The notes under the pieces are model-generated. The model made no database searches. It had not been told where the DNA came from and was given only the letters and a program-made list of their open reading frames with translations. The translations under genes were made by a program, and so were the position numbers. A stretch of DNA of 38,668 nt, from the NCBI GenBank assembly GCA_019750295.1, contig JAIEOS010000057.1, forward strand, positions 1 to 38,668. Direction: 5' to 3'. The number at the start of each line of letters is the position of its first letter. The stretch's first letter is position 1. Below, piece by piece: positions 7,518 to 15,470 of the stretch. This DNA comes from Bdellovibrionales bacterium (GTDB taxonomy: Bacteria > Bdellovibrionota > Bdellovibrionia > Bdellovibrionales > JAGQZY01).

Positions 7518-8489
7518 TTACTTTTTATCAGTGGTTTCAGTGGCTTGAGGAGTCTCAGCAGCAGGGTCTACGTAAGCAGGAACATGGGCAAATCCAAAGA
7601 AGCGTTCGCCGTCGTAGGTCGGTCCCCAGGCTGTCTGTAAGTTCCAAACGTAAGCAAGATAGAGCACTCCTGTGGAGAGTCGATCGATCAGTAGGATCTT
7701 GTTCTTTTCGGCAGCAATGGCGACCGAACGACGTCCGATCTGTTTATCCATTTCTAAAACTTTTGAAATGTGTTTCTGAGAGTCTCGCGCCAGTTCGATC
7801 GCGAGTTGGAAAGGCGTTTTTCCTTTGGCGTCTTTTTGAAACTGCGGCCATTTTTGAATTGCCGCTTGATAAACTTCGTTGGTGATCGTGGGATAAAGTT
7901 CGTCGACCATGGACTCTTCGAACCAGTGATGAATTCCTTTTTGTCCCGTCGAGCGCCCGTCGTAGTTTTCGGTGACATGAAGGGGCTGAGACAAATCGGC
8001 AAAGTAATGACCCATCAGTCCCGCAGTCACGATCCAATCCAGTTGCAGGGCTTGGCGCTCCTCGCGCTTTAGCTTTTTATTGCCCAGTTTTTTGGAAATG
8101 TCCTCGAGCTTTTGATGGAATTCTTGAATTCTCCAGAAGGCCCGACCGTCGTTGTTTTTAATCGGAAACTTTTCAAAGAAAGCCTTACGGTCAGGATTCC
8201 AGCCGTTTTCGATATTGCGGGATTTGAATTCTTTATCGAACGCTTCGAAATCGATAAAATGCTGAGTCCATTCTTTCTTATAAACTTCGTCGGTGGATTT
8301 CCAAACGATATCAGGGGCGTTATTGTAGTAGCCCATGTCGAAGGAGTGATAGATTAAAAATCTCCCGTTAATGGTTTGTTTGGCAAGGAGCTGGGCCGCC
8401 AGACTTCCTACCGTTTCGTGACCTCGTTTGCCCCAAGCGAAACAGGCTGTCGAGAAGAGGAGCGAAGTCAAAACAATCCAATATTTCAT
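7518..8489 (-). CDS. secreted S1/P1-type zinc nuclease
   Basis: This 323-residue protein has a cleavable signal peptide ending CFA. The mature protein then begins with Trp19, the invariant N-terminal zinc ligand of S1/P1 nucleases, followed by GKRGHETVG with His24. The other ligand region is present: His161 and Asp165 in GHYFADLSQPLH, His171, Asp177 and HHWFEE near 187-192. Such enzymes use three zinc ions to cut single-stranded DNA and RNA, often also releasing 3' phosphates from nucleotides, outside the cytoplasm. AGGAG precedes the ATG. The gene is last in a minus-strand operon, 9 bases after the acyl-CoA dehydrogenase. In a predator it could digest prey nucleic acid (inference). Confidence 0.92.
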   Translation of the reverse strand: MKYWIVLTSLLFSTACFAWGKRGHETVGSLAAQLLAKQTINGRFLIYHSFDMGYYNNAPDIVWKSTDEVYKKEWTQHFIDFEAFDKEFKSRNIENGWNPDRKAFFEKFPIKNNDGRAFWRIQEFHQKLEDISKKLGNKKLKREERQALQLDWIVTAGLMGHYFADLSQPLHVTENYDGRSTGQKGIHHWFEESMVDELYPTITNEVYQAAIQKWPQFQKDAKGKTPFQLAIELARDSQKHISKVLEMDKQIGRRSVAIAAEKNKILLIDRLSTGVLYLAYVWNLQTAWGPTYDGERFFGFAHVPAYVDPAAETPQATETTDKK

Positions 8490-8498
8490 ATCTTTCTC

Positions 8499-9698
8499 CT
8501 ATAACAGAGTGGGGTTCTTGCTTAAATCGCGTGTGATGTTTTTCTGGTGAGCTTCGAGAGTGCCTCCACCGATTTCTAAAAGTTTTGCATCTCTCCAGAG
8601 GCGTTCCACGACGTATTCGCCCACGTATCCATATCCACCTAAAACTTGAATCGCGCGATCGGCGATATTTTTTGCGGCCGTGGTGGCGAACAATTTGCAC
8701 CCGTCGGAGTCTAAGCGGCTTCCAGAGCCTTTCAGTTCCATACGTCGGGCCGTATTGTAAACGTAGGTGCGCGCCGCTTGGTATTCCGCGTAGCTTTCGG
8801 AAATGTATTTTTGAATTTGCCCAAAGGAATGAAGTGACTTCCCAAAGGCTTGTCTTTCATTGGCGTAGCGACTCATAACATCCACCGAACGACGTGCGAT
8901 TCCTAAACTCATCGCCGCCAGAGTGACACGTTCAATTTCGAGATTCTTCATCATGTGAGTGGACGAATCTCCGAGCGCGCCAACGAGACGATCGGCACTG
9001 ATCGAGCAATTATCAAAAACGAGCTCTGCGGTGTTAGACCCCCGCATACCAAGCTTGTCCTTAATTTTTTGGCCCACGGAAAAACCTTTGTCGTTTTTTT
9101 CGATAATGAACGTCGAAATTTGTTTTTTGCCTTTGTCATTGCTTCCCGAGCAAGCGTAGAGCCAGACCATGTCGCAAGGAGTTCCGACATCATCAATGCA
9201 GCCATTGGTAATCCACATTTTGCGACCATTCACTTTGTAGTGTTCGCCGGTCTTTACCGCTGTTGTTTCCATGCCTAAAACATCGGTCCCGTAGTTAGGC
9301 TCGGACATGGCCATAGAGCCGACCAGCTCACCGCTACACAAGCCAGGAAGATATTTTTCTTTTTGTTCCTGGCTGCCGTTCACTGCGAGATTATTGACGC
9401 AAAGAATAGCGTGCGCCAAATAGGCCAAACAAAATCCAGGATCAGAATAGGACAGTTCCTCGTGCGCGATGACGGCAGCCACGGCGTCCATTTCTGATCC
9501 GCCATATTGTGCGGGAACACAAAGTCCTAAAAGACCGATTTCGCCAAGTTGGCGAAACAAAGGTAAATTAAAATTTTCTTTACGATCGTGTTCCAGAGCC
9601 TGAGGCTCCACAGAATCTTTAGTAAAGGCCCTTACGGTTTCCCGCAAAAGTTTGTGTTCTTCCGTTGGATTAAATAAATCAAATTCGTTCCAGTTCAT
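8499..9698 (-). CDS. acyl-CoA dehydrogenase, isovaleryl-CoA dehydrogenase type
   Basis: A 399-residue flavoprotein of the acyl-CoA dehydrogenase family introduces an alpha-beta double bond into an acyl-CoA and hands electrons to ETF. The FAD-binding stretch MAMSEPNYGTDV, the KMWITNG segment and the C-terminal QVLGGYGYV are present. Where medium-chain enzymes have the catalytic Glu in YEGT, this protein has EIGGGT. An LEIERVTLAA segment earlier supplies a Glu just before Arg. That is the arrangement of isovaleryl-CoA dehydrogenase, suggesting branched short-chain substrates such as those from leucine. The ATG at 9698 begins the conserved N-terminus. The gene lies 64 bases after the methyltransferase gene. 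The substrate is an inference from these residues. Confidence 0.88.
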   Translation of the reverse strand: MNWNEFDLFNPTEEHKLLRETVRAFTKDSVEPQALEHDRKENFNLPLFRQLGEIGLLGLCVPAQYGGSEMDAVAAVIAHEELSYSDPGFCLAYLAHAILCVNNLAVNGSQEQKEKYLPGLCSGELVGSMAMSEPNYGTDVLGMETTAVKTGEHYKVNGRKMWITNGCIDDVGTPCDMVWLYACSGSNDKGKKQISTFIIEKNDKGFSVGQKIKDKLGMRGSNTAELVFDNCSISADRLVGALGDSSTHMMKNLEIERVTLAAMSLGIARRSVDVMSRYANERQAFGKSLHSFGQIQKYISESYAEYQAARTYVYNTARRMELKGSGSRLDSDGCKLFATTAAKNIADRAIQVLGGYGYVGEYVVERLWRDAKLLEIGGGTLEAHQKNITRDLSKNPTLL

Positions 9699-9762
9699 GG
9701 GGTACCCCGTTAGAGAGATTAATGACAAAAATCTAACTTGGGAAAGACCTGATTTCAAGGTC

Positions 9763-10413
9763 CTAATTTTCGAGATATTTATACCAGTGCTCAATGGACT
9801 GGATGAGGTATTTCGCGGTCAATTCGTCTCTTTGGGCCGGGGTGAGCTGAGGTGTGTTTCCAAACTTACGAATGTGGTAAAAACACAACGCAGCGGCCAC
9901 CGAAATATTGAAACTCTGAACGAACCCCTGCATCGGGATAAAGACCCGAGTGTCAGCCAGCTCTAGAAGTTCGGGGGAGGCCCCATCCTTCTCGTTGCCA
10001 AATGCAATGGCAAAAGGCACAGAAAAATCCACATTATCGATGGACGTGGCCTGGTCATCGAGATGCGTGACATAAATTTTTTGGCCTTGAGCCTTGAGAT
10101 GCTCGATACACTGGCGGGTGGCCGACCATTTTCGACTTTCAATCCACTTGTGAGCGCCTTGGGTGACCCGCTTTGATTCTTTAAATTTTTCGCTGAGCTC
10201 GATGATATTCAACTGGTGTAGACCAAAAGCCTCCGCGGAACGCATCACGGCGCTGATATTGCCCCGATCATAGATATTTTCCAAAATCACGCTGGCGTTG
10301 GGAATTCGATTTTTGACCACGTTCTGAATGCGTGTGAAACGCTCTTCCGTTACATGGGGTTGGAGCCGGCGAACAATTTCATCGAAGGAGAGGAGAATTT
10401 TTCTATCGTCCAT
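9763..10413 (-). CDS. trmH: TrmH/SpoU-family tRNA or rRNA 2'-O-methyltransferase
   Basis: This 216-residue SPOUT (alpha/beta knot) methyltransferase transfers a methyl group from AdoMet to a ribose 2'-OH. All three SpoU motifs are readable: NIYDRGNISAVMRSAEAFG (motif 1, with the catalytic Arg), AFGNEKDGAS (motif 2) and FIPMQGFVQSFNISVAAA (motif 3, which forms the knot). An N-terminal extension of about 35 residues and a helical C-terminus resemble TrmH, which makes Gm18 in tRNA, but other targets cannot be excluded. Its start overlaps the 3' end of speE by 11 bases, implying translational coupling. No strong ribosome-binding site is seen. Confidence 0.85.
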   Translation of the reverse strand: MDDRKILLSFDEIVRRLQPHVTEERFTRIQNVVKNRIPNASVILENIYDRGNISAVMRSAEAFGLHQLNIIELSEKFKESKRVTQGAHKWIESRKWSATRQCIEHLKAQGQKIYVTHLDDQATSIDNVDFSVPFAIAFGNEKDGASPELLELADTRVFIPMQGFVQSFNISVAAALCFYHIRKFGNTPQLTPAQRDELTAKYLIQSIEHWYKYLEN

Positions 10414-11287
10414 TTTGGAGTGTAAGTCCCGGGAGTGGAGTTAATAGGGAGGCATATTCTTTTTCTAAAAATGCGGGAAGTTGGAAGCTCGCATAGTGCA
10501 TGCCCGCCGTGTAATACCTAAAATCGATGGCGGACTGTCGAACTCTTTCCGGTTTGAAATCTCTTAGAGGGCAATACTTTTTAGATGCAAAACTAAATGA
10601 CCAGTAAGCCCCGGGATAGGTGAGATTAGTGTAGCAGTAAAGATGAGTTTTAGGAAAAACACCTTTTAAGATTTCAAGTAAAGCCCTTTGCATTTTTTGA
10701 TGATAAAACGGAGATTCGTTCTGGGAAACCACGATTCCGTCGTCGGCTAAACAGCGATGGGCCTGTCTGTAGAAATCTTCGTTGAACAGGGGAGACGCTG
10801 GTCCTACGGGGTCGGAGGAGTCGACGATAATGACGTCGAAAGTCTCTTTACAATTTTTGATATAAGCGATTCCGTCTTCGAACAGTAAAGTCAGTTTGGG
10901 ATTTTCAAGTTCGCAGGCGGTCTCTGGCAGATGGAGCTTGGCCGCCTTGACAACAACCTCATCGATTTCCACCATCACGCATTTTTCCACGGATTTGTGG
11001 CGGAGGACTTCGCGAGCGGTGCCACCATCGCCACCACCAATGATCAATACGCGACGAGGATTGGGGTGGACCATCATGGGGACATGAGTGATCATGTCAT
11101 GATAAATGAACTCGTCCTTCTCCGTGGTCATTACCAGATCATCGTGCGCGAGAAGGCGGCCATGCGTGGCCGTCTGAAAAATTTCGATCTTTTGAAATGC
11201 ACTGGTTTCTGAAAACAGTTTCGCGCTCACTTTGTAGCGACGACCCATTTCGCTTTCGGCATCGTATTCCTCAAACCATTGTGACAT
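10403..11287 (-). CDS. speE: spermidine synthase (polyamine aminopropyltransferase)
   Basis: The enzyme transfers an aminopropyl group from decarboxylated AdoMet to putrescine in the cytoplasm. Hallmarks are the N-terminal WFEE segment, the Tyr62-His63 pair, the Rossmann motif GGGDGG at 84-89, the VEIDE acidic loop, and DSSDPVGP, which contains the catalytic Asp. The length of 294 residues is typical. The gene directly follows speD, its substrate supplier: the speD stop and speE start share one base (TAATG at 11289-11285), so they are translationally coupled. Whether it makes spermidine or another polyamine is not decided by sequence. Confidence 0.95.
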   Translation of the reverse strand: MSQWFEEYDAESEMGRRYKVSAKLFSETSAFQKIEIFQTATHGRLLAHDDLVMTTEKDEFIYHDMITHVPMMVHPNPRRVLIIGGGDGGTAREVLRHKSVEKCVMVEIDEVVVKAAKLHLPETACELENPKLTLLFEDGIAYIKNCKETFDVIIVDSSDPVGPASPLFNEDFYRQAHRCLADDGIVVSQNESPFYHQKMQRALLEILKGVFPKTHLYCYTNLTYPGAYWSFSFASKKYCPLRDFKPERVRQSAIDFRYYTAGMHYASFQLPAFLEKEYASLLTPLPGLTLQNGR

Positions 11288-12237
11288 TACAGTTCACTTT
11301 CTTGAATGATAAACGCGCCCTCGGTTTCTTCCTGCGGCTTGTAATAGGTCAAGTACTGCGCGTAAAGGCCTGATCGGAGCTTCTGCAAATAGCGGTTCTT
11401 AAGAACATACGTGGGAAGATTTACGTCAGGTGTTTTCTCGGTATTAAACAAAACAATATCAAAAGATAAGGGATCAAAAAAATTAACCACATTTTTTGCC
11501 CAGTTGGCTTGGTCTTTGGGTGCTATGGCGTTGGTCTCAAAGCTCGTGTAATTTCCCATTTTTTCGGGGGTGACGTGGATGGTGTAATAGTGTCGACCAT
11601 CAATGGCATTGAGCGAGTAACCACAGGGATCGAAAACATGATCATCGATTTGGCCGCGAACCAACGAGCTAATTTGCGAAAGCTCATGCACGGGCGCTGT
11701 GGCCATGGGTAAGTTTTCTTTTTGAAAGAGTTCGATCTTGTTAGTGCGGACCCCATGCATTAAAATTTCCATGGTGTGATCTTGAGTGTTGATCTCTTGC
11801 TCTTGATTCGTTGAAAATAAAAATAAGTGATGATCATCTTCAGCGCCAAAGCGCATGGCTTCGCCATCGAACCATTTATTAAGTCGAATCAAATCCTCAA
11901 AAAAGTGGCTGGGTTGGTACTGAGGAAAAACTTCGTGCTTACGTTCGTAAAAGAAGGCCTTGATATGTTGAGGTTTAATTTGACTGAGAATCTTTCGCAC
12001 CGATTGAATTAACTTTGTCCGACCACATGTGATCATAACGACATGGCGGTCATAGACAAAGAGACTCGACTCCGACAGGAGATAAGCGTCCACGTGCTCA
12101 TTAGAAATCTTGGAGAGAATCTTAGCGCCAGCGGCTCTAACGACATCTTGCCAAAAACTCTCTTTGAGATTGCGTAATAGGGGAGCTGAGTCCTTAAATA
12201 GGACTTCAATTTTCTTTTCGGAACCTTCGAAGAACAT
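11287..12237 (-). CDS. speD: eukaryotic-type S-adenosylmethionine decarboxylase proenzyme
   Basis: The protein matches the eukaryotic class of AdoMet decarboxylase closely, unlike the short bacterial SpeD. MFFEGSEKKIEV aligns with the human N-terminus, giving Glu4 and Glu7. The self-cleavage site SES-S places the cut between Glu56 and Ser57, which becomes the pyruvoyl group. Cys71 lies 14 residues later, exactly as in the human enzyme, and DPCGYSLN plus YYTIHVTPE carry the processing Ser and His. I start at ATG 12237 because family similarity begins there, giving 316 residues. AGAGGAG lies about 20 bases upstream, too far for normal initiation. TTGATT 36 bases upstream with TTTATT 17 bases later may mean a leaderless mRNA. 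Confidence 0.93.
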   Translation of the reverse strand: MFFEGSEKKIEVLFKDSAPLLRNLKESFWQDVVRAAGAKILSKISNEHVDAYLLSESSLFVYDRHVVMITCGRTKLIQSVRKILSQIKPQHIKAFFYERKHEVFPQYQPSHFFEDLIRLNKWFDGEAMRFGAEDDHHLFLFSTNQEQEINTQDHTMEILMHGVRTNKIELFQKENLPMATAPVHELSQISSLVRGQIDDHVFDPCGYSLNAIDGRHYYTIHVTPEKMGNYTSFETNAIAPKDQANWAKNVVNFFDPLSFDIVLFNTEKTPDVNLPTYVLKNRYLQKLRSGLYAQYLTYYKPQEETEGAFIIQESEL

Positions 12238-12380
12238 TGCCGAGAATAAAGCGGAAATCTCCTCTGAAATCAACAGAACGTTTCGGTAAAAAACGGCTTT
12301 GAGAGGAGAGAAAAAGAAGTGAATTGTGCAGTGCAATACTCTGGAGCTCTGGTCGAGTGCTCCTCTTCGGCTAAATATTC

Positions 12381-12409
12381 TTGAAAGCTTCCACAAAGCA
12401 TTACAATAT
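12381..12409 (+). promoter_or_regulatory. possible sigma-70 promoter of the FAD oxidoreductase gene
   Basis: TTGAAA at 12381-12386 is followed after 17 bases by CAATAT (12404-12409), or after 15 bases by TACAAT (12402-12407). Transcription would begin near 12415. That rules out the more upstream GTG at 12326 and favours GTG 12446 as the start of the following gene. Confidence 0.4.
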
Positions 12410-12445
12410 ATTCGTTCATCGGGGGATTCTATCAGTACGACAACC

Positions 12446-13861
12446 GTGGATTCGTCACCACAAAAGAAGATCGCCATCATTGGCGCCGGCCCAGCGGGTT
12501 TAGCTGCGGCTTTTAAGCTCACTCAAGCCGGAGTTGCGGTGGATATTTTTGAATCGAGCGCTCAGGTTGGAGGCTTTTGCCGAACGATTTCTCTTTGGGG
12601 TTACAAAGTGGATCTGGGTCCCCATCGTTTTTTTTCCTCGAGCGCAAGAGTCAATCAACTCTGGCAAAACATCATTTCCGACGAGTATCTCTGGGTCAAA
12701 CGACAAACGCGAATTTTTTACAAACGTCGTTTTTTTGAATATCCTCTTCGCCCTTTGAATACTTTCATTCGTCTCGGAGGCCTCGAAAGTCTTTGGAGTT
12801 TATTCAGTTACGTTCAACAAAAGCTCGCCGGCTCCAAGGCACCGCCGGAAAACTTTGAAGACTGGGTCATTGCCAAATTTGGTCGACGTTTGTTTGAAAC
12901 TTTTTTTAAATCGTATAGCGAAAAACTATGGGGAATCCCGTGCCGACAAATTGATTCGGATTTTGCCGAAAGAAAAATTCGTCAAATGAGTATTTGGCAG
13001 CTGATGAAGAAATTTGTGTCTCCCACAAAAACATTCGTGGAATTTTTTGCGTATCCCAAAGCTGGAACCGGTGCGACCTACGAAAAGTTTAAAGAGCGCA
13101 TCGAGCGGCGAACAGGAACGTTTTACTTTAACGAGCCGGTCACTCAATTGGAAAAAATCGGGGGAGGTTATAGACTTTCCACTCCTCAGCGCATTGCTGA
13201 TTATTCAGAGGTGATCTCGACGATGCCGATCACTTCTCTTATACGCGCGATCGGAGCACCGCTCTCTTTGATCGAAAAAAGCCAACAGTTGCAATTTAGA
13301 AATACGATCCTCGTTTACCTTCTTGTGGAGGGAAAAGATCATTTTCCCGACAATTGGGTTTACGTACATACTCCTGGCGTGGATTTTGGGAGAATTACTA
13401 ATTTTCGAAATTGGTCTCCCGAGATGTGCACAGCCGGTGAGGACACTGTACTTTGTATCGAGTACTGGTGTGGTTCGCAGGACGGATTATGGACAATGCC
13501 GGAAGATGAGTTGATCGCCAAAGCCACCGGCGAAATTATTGTTTCTAAGATTATTCCAGGAATTCGGGTGAAAGACGGTCATGTTCTCCGATTAGCAAAG
13601 ACCTATCCTGTATTTAAAGTCGGCTATCGTGGAGTGCTCGAAGAGGTGCAAAAATATTTATCAAAGCTCGAATCTCTGATTGTGATTGGGCGCTACGGGG
13701 CCTTTCAATACAACAATCAGGATCATAGCTTATTGATGGGTTTAAAAGCTGCCGATCAAATTTTAAGTGGCCAAAAGAAAGAGCTGACAGTTTTTGATGC
13801 GACTTACGAGGAAGATCACGCAGCGGAGTTCAAGCACAGTCACGTTTACGATGAGATTTAA
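12446..13861 (+). CDS. FAD-dependent amine-oxidase superfamily oxidoreductase (UDP-galactopyranose-mutase/protoporphyrinogen-oxidase-like)
   Basis: The protein begins KKIAIIGAGPAGL, a dinucleotide-binding motif with GAGPAG at residues 13-18. The flavin-contact segment GGFCRTISLWGYKVDLGPH follows. Later marks are YSEKLWGIP and a C-terminal GRYGAFQYNNQDHSLLMG that covers the flavin. This pattern belongs to the NAD(P)/FAD amine-oxidase superfamily, in proteins often found near polysaccharide or carotenoid genes; the substrate is not predictable here. GTG 12446 is preferred because the family starts directly at KKIAI and a promoter lies upstream; the frame is open to 12326. Its stop shares TTAA (13858-13861) with the convergent pilin-like gene. 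Confidence 0.8.
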   Translation: MDSSPQKKIAIIGAGPAGLAAAFKLTQAGVAVDIFESSAQVGGFCRTISLWGYKVDLGPHRFFSSSARVNQLWQNIISDEYLWVKRQTRIFYKRRFFEYPLRPLNTFIRLGGLESLWSLFSYVQQKLAGSKAPPENFEDWVIAKFGRRLFETFFKSYSEKLWGIPCRQIDSDFAERKIRQMSIWQLMKKFVSPTKTFVEFFAYPKAGTGATYEKFKERIERRTGTFYFNEPVTQLEKIGGGYRLSTPQRIADYSEVISTMPITSLIRAIGAPLSLIEKSQQLQFRNTILVYLLVEGKDHFPDNWVYVHTPGVDFGRITNFRNWSPEMCTAGEDTVLCIEYWCGSQDGLWTMPEDELIAKATGEIIVSKIIPGIRVKDGHVLRLAKTYPVFKVGYRGVLEEVQKYLSKLESLIVIGRYGAFQYNNQDHSLLMGLKAADQILSGQKKELTVFDATYEEDHAAEFKHSHVYDEI

Positions 13862-14160
13862 TCGATTTTATCGGAGCCAATCGTATTAATAGTTCTCGAC
13901 CAAGCTGAAGTGAGCACGCCGCCGCTTTCGGCGTTTCGACTCACCAGGAGCTTACTGAGGGCTGTCGCCGCGCCGACCGCAATGACGAGCAATAGGACGT
14001 ATTCAAAGACGATCTGACCCTTTTGGTGTCGACGACTTTGAAAAGACGATGGACGATATTGACCAACACCAGTGATTGCATTACCACTACGGCATGCGAT
14101 CCTTAAAGGTCCTGCTACTTCCATTGAGTCTGATTTTTGGTCTGTGGTTGCTTTTTGCAT
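13858..14160 (-). CDS. pilin-like protein with class III prepilin motif
   Basis: The 100-residue product has a 48-residue basic leader ending Lys-Gly. The hydrophobic segment QIVFEYVLLLVIAVGAATAL follows, with Glu at +5 of the mature form (Gly48/Gln49, Glu53). That is the recognition pattern of prepilin peptidase for Flp and related small pilins. The mature protein would be about 52 residues, a length normal for Flp-type subunits, while the leader is unusually long. The ATG at 14160 is supported by AGAGGA eight bases upstream and by a FliA-like promoter at 14184-14211. No in-frame start lies close to the cleavage site. Its 5' 67 bases overlap the TlpA-like gene head to head. Confidence 0.65.
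   Translation of the reverse strand: MQKATTDQKSDSMEVAGPLRIACRSGNAITGVGQYRPSSFQSRRHQKGQIVFEYVLLLVIAVGAATALSKLLVSRNAESGGVLTSAWSRTINTIGSDKID
14059..14087 (+). promoter_or_regulatory. sigma-70 promoter giving a leaderless TlpA-like mRNA
   Basis: TTGACC at 14059-14064 and TACCAC at 14082-14087 are separated by 17 bases, and the ATG follows six bases after the -10 box. There is no Shine-Dalgarno sequence before ATG 14094. The TTGACC-to-ATG distance of 35 is identical to that in front of the outer-membrane barrel gene at 20667. The -10 match is only moderate. Confidence 0.45.
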
Positions 14161-14576
14161 TCGTCAGGTCCTCTCAAGATATCTTATCGGGTTCTCTCCT
14201 GGAAAACTCAAAAGAGCTCATCGGCCAGAGGCTTGAACTTAAAGAGCTTGCTGACATGCTTCAGGACCAAAGAATAGCCCAGCCCGGGATGTCCTTGTTG
14301 TTGGTCTTCTGGTCCACCACTTGTGCTCCTTGCTTAGAGGAACTTCCGCAGTTGAGCGCCAAGCCCGATGTGGTGGTGGTCCCTATTAATACCGATCGAA
14401 AGGATTTTCTGGTGGATGCGGAAAGGGTGGCAAAAATTCTCGCCCCTCAGTTTCGTTTTATCAGCGATGCGGAAGGGTATGTCCAAAAGCAATTTAAGAT
14501 TAAATTTGTCCCGACTCATGTATCCATCGATCCGAGTGGGATTATTCAGGACATTCGGATCGGGAAAACTCGCTAA
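14094..14576 (+). CDS. TlpA/ResA-like membrane-anchored thioredoxin
   Basis: This 160-residue protein has an N-terminal signal anchor (about residues 5-24) and a thioredoxin fold. Its active site is Cys77-Ala-Pro-Cys80 in VFWSTTCAPCLEELPQL, and FVPTHVSID holds the cis-proline region (VPT). Such proteins face the periplasm and reduce or exchange disulfides, for example during cytochrome c maturation. That fits the CxxCH lipoproteins encoded just downstream on the other strand, a link that is inference. ATG 14094 is chosen over an upstream TTG because it starts the signal anchor. The stop abuts the stop of the convergent lipoprotein gene with no bases between. Confidence 0.85.
   Translation: MRSLKVLLLPLSLIFGLWLLFAFVRSSQDILSGSLLENSKELIGQRLELKELADMLQDQRIAQPGMSLLLVFWSTTCAPCLEELPQLSAKPDVVVVPINTDRKDFLVDAERVAKILAPQFRFISDAEGYVQKQFKIKFVPTHVSIDPSGIIQDIRIGKTR
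14184..14211 (-). promoter_or_regulatory. FliA (sigma-28)-like promoter of the pilin-like gene
   Basis: Read on the minus strand, TTGAGTTT (14211-14204), a 12-base spacer and CCCGATAA (14191-14184) match the sigma-28 consensus TAAAGTTT-N11-GCCGATAA at 6 of 8 and 7 of 8 positions. Transcription would start near 14177, just before the AGAGGA site and ATG 14160. The spacer is one base longer than the enterobacterial consensus, as in the stronger site at 19115-19142. Confidence 0.45.
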
Positions 14577-15470
14577 CTAATCTTGGGTGATTTCAAGCGA
14601 AACGGACCATGCGTCTCGATTCGAATAAGGGTCGTAGTCGGGGCTGTCCACATCAAGTTCCTCAGGATTTTTTTCGTAGACCGCAGTGGCACCAGTATAA
14701 AGAGATTCAAAGCTACCGGTACCTTCCAGAGTGACATCGATTCCTTCGAATGTCGTTACGTCGTAGTTCTTATCGTTTAAATAAACTTTGATATTTTTAA
14801 GTCTGTAGTTTGTCGAAGAGCGCGCCTTTATTCCGTCCACCAGGTAGTACATTGTCGATGCAAAAGCATCGGCTATGACTTGAACTTCGATCTGCAAACT
14901 GAGATCGGGATTAATATCCCAGGTGAGTACTTGAGGGACGCGAAGTTCAGGGATGAGTTCGAGCGGGGATGTTCCGTCCACATATTTTACTCGATAGGAC
15001 CCGAGCTCCAGTGTCGAATTGTAGAACTCTATAGTTTTCGGAGGAGTTTTGGTTGCGGCACTGTCACAACTGAGATTATCGAGAGCTGTATCCCAAGCCG
15101 CTTTCGCGCTATCTAGACCGGCTTTGAGATTCGCATTGGTATTATAATTGTTGCCGCTGTGGCCACCGCCTAACGACAATTTATTTTTTACGCGATCGGA
15201 TCCGTAGGCGAGAAAAACTTGGAAAGCTGTTCCCGGATTGGAGTGAGCGAAGAATTTTCCAGAAGCGCCACCTTCGCGGTGGCAATCAATACAATTGTTG
15301 TCATTAAAAAACTTGTACATCGATTTTTGGAAGACGGGTTGGATGGTGTTAATGCACCCTAACCCAGCAAGGCTCCCCTTTGTGGTCGCACTTCTAAACT
15401 TCCCGCAGTTATGAAACAGCAAGAGAAGAAGAGGAAATATTAAGAAGAGTAAAAACCGCTTTCCGATCAT
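14577..15470 (-). CDS. exported lipoprotein with CxxCH motif
   Basis: The 297-residue protein has a strongly hydrophobic leader ending LLFHNC, with Cys22 as the likely lipidated residue although the box is not canonical. CIDCH at 60-64 is a c-type heme attachment motif, followed by a small domain with conserved Gly and Trp residues. From about residue 140 the sequence is beta-rich and ends with an acidic segment (EELDVDSPDYDPYSN). The ATG overlaps the stop of the upstream gene by four bases (ATGA), so translation is coupled. It is the last gene of a four-gene operon of exported proteins. A single CxxCH does not prove heme binding. I recognise no named family beyond the cytochrome-like motif. 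Confidence 0.75.
   Translation of the reverse strand: MIGKRFLLFLIFPLLLLLFHNCGKFRSATTKGSLAGLGCINTIQPVFQKSMYKFFNDNNCIDCHREGGASGKFFAHSNPGTAFQVFLAYGSDRVKNKLSLGGGHSGNNYNTNANLKAGLDSAKAAWDTALDNLSCDSAATKTPPKTIEFYNSTLELGSYRVKYVDGTSPLELIPELRVPQVLTWDINPDLSLQIEVQVIADAFASTMYYLVDGIKARSSTNYRLKNIKVYLNDKNYDVTTFEGIDVTLEGTGSFESLYTGATAVYEKNPEELDVDSPDYDPYSNRDAWSVSLEITQD

Noticed and set aside
12270-12419. A 49-codon upstream ORF before speD, recalling the uORFs of eukaryotic AdoMet decarboxylase mRNAs
   Set aside because: It has no ribosome-binding site, its sequence shows no feature of a regulatory peptide, and it overlaps the opposite gene's promoter region.
12326-12445. Upstream GTG start for the FAD oxidoreductase
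   Set aside because: The extra 40 residues lie before the family N-terminus, and the likely promoter at 12381-12409 is downstream of this codon.
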